Assembly: GCA_028691985.1 (NCBI GenBank)
Contig: JAQUYG010000007.1
Span: 1 to 37,307, forward strand
DNA length: 37,307 nt
Direction: 5' to 3'
Origin: Minisyncoccota bacterium
Lineage (GTDB): Bacteria; Patescibacteriota; Minisyncoccia; JAHIHE01; JAGLIN01
In this document: piece after piece, positions 37,277 through 37,307 of the stretch
How positions within the stretch are numbered: the first letter of the stretch is position 1
Layout of the letters: each line of letters opens with the position of its first letter
The notes under the pieces: generated by a model
Database searches by the model: none
What the model saw: only the letters and a program-made list of their open reading frames with translations
What the model was told of the DNA's origin: nothing
Position numbers and translations under genes: made by a program

Positions 37277-37307
37277 GGAGTAGCAGGTTTCAACCTGCGT
37301 TGCTATC
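37277..37307. repeat. REPIN-like element cut by the window end
   Basis: GGAGTAGCAGGTTTCAACCT, then GCGTTGCTATC, up to the edge. This is a second copy just 20 bases after the previous element. Confidence 0.7.

Noticed and set aside
31984-37307. CRISPR array
   Set aside because: The repeats are palindromic, unevenly spaced and of variable sequence, without unique spacers of constant length; no cas gene is present.
1-37307. UGA recoding, as in some CPR lineages
   Set aside because: The long conserved genes have no in-frame UGA, and several open frames end properly at UGA.
1-37307. tRNA or rRNA genes
   Set aside because: No cloverleaf with a GTTCRA-type T loop plus CCA-side acceptor stem, and no rRNA-like conserved stretch, was recognised by eye; a tRNAscan-SE run would settle this.

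Overview
The window looks like a chromosomal segment of a Candidate Phyla Radiation (Patescibacteria) bacterium, probably Parcubacteria/Moranbacteria-like. This is inferred from four things: moderate-to-low GC, many short lineage-restricted proteins, an archaeal-type isopentenyl phosphate kinase next to ordinary bacterial LepA, ClpB and MurJ, and an ECF sigma factor with a DUF5667-type membrane partner. No rRNA, tRNA, CRISPR array or transposase gene was found. All long genes read with the standard stop codons.

Layout. Positions 1-1200 hold one small membrane protein and a long gene-poor stretch. Positions 1200-7350 are minus-strand conserved genes: a membrane-anchored GILT/DsbA-like thioredoxin-fold protein, YraN, a small membrane protein, LepA and MurJ. 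Positions 7400-9810 are plus-strand: an orphan gene, then two tandem PHP-domain phosphoesterase genes, the first interrupted by a frameshift and the second decayed. Positions 9870-15200 are minus-strand: ClpB, isopentenyl phosphate kinase, a polytopic membrane protein and a membrane-anchored trypsin-fold protein that has lost its catalytic triad. Positions 15400-19480 carry a beta-propeller surface protein and two tandem HAD phosphatase paralogues. Positions 19700-23650 are an island of unrecognised genes. Positions 24100-34620 are a cell-surface sugar locus: RmlB with an N-terminal HTH-like extension, an RmlC-RmlA fusion, two more cupins, two family-2 glycosyltransferases, GalU and a family-4 glycosyltransferase. 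Positions 35070-36970 are the ECF sigma factor and its DUF5667 partner.

Two features span the window. (1) The genes use two styles of translation start. Conserved genes (lepA, murJ, clpB, rmlB, the glycosyltransferases, sigma) have almost no Shine-Dalgarno sequence. The orphan genes have strong AGGAGG-like sites, often GTG or TTG starts, their own TTGACA-type promoter and in most cases their own hairpin terminator, so they look like self-contained cassettes. (2) The gaps between genes, mainly in the right half, carry a family of about 105-bp REPIN-like palindromic elements (cores of the type GGAGTAGCAGGTTTnAACCTGC) and two other dispersed repeat families.

The surface-sugar genes probably act together to make nucleotide-activated sugars (dTDP-deoxysugar, UDP-glucose) and transfer them to an envelope glycan, with MurJ serving peptidoglycan. 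The orphan island has no assignable function. Two of its proteins look like diverged Nudix-fold relatives of each other.
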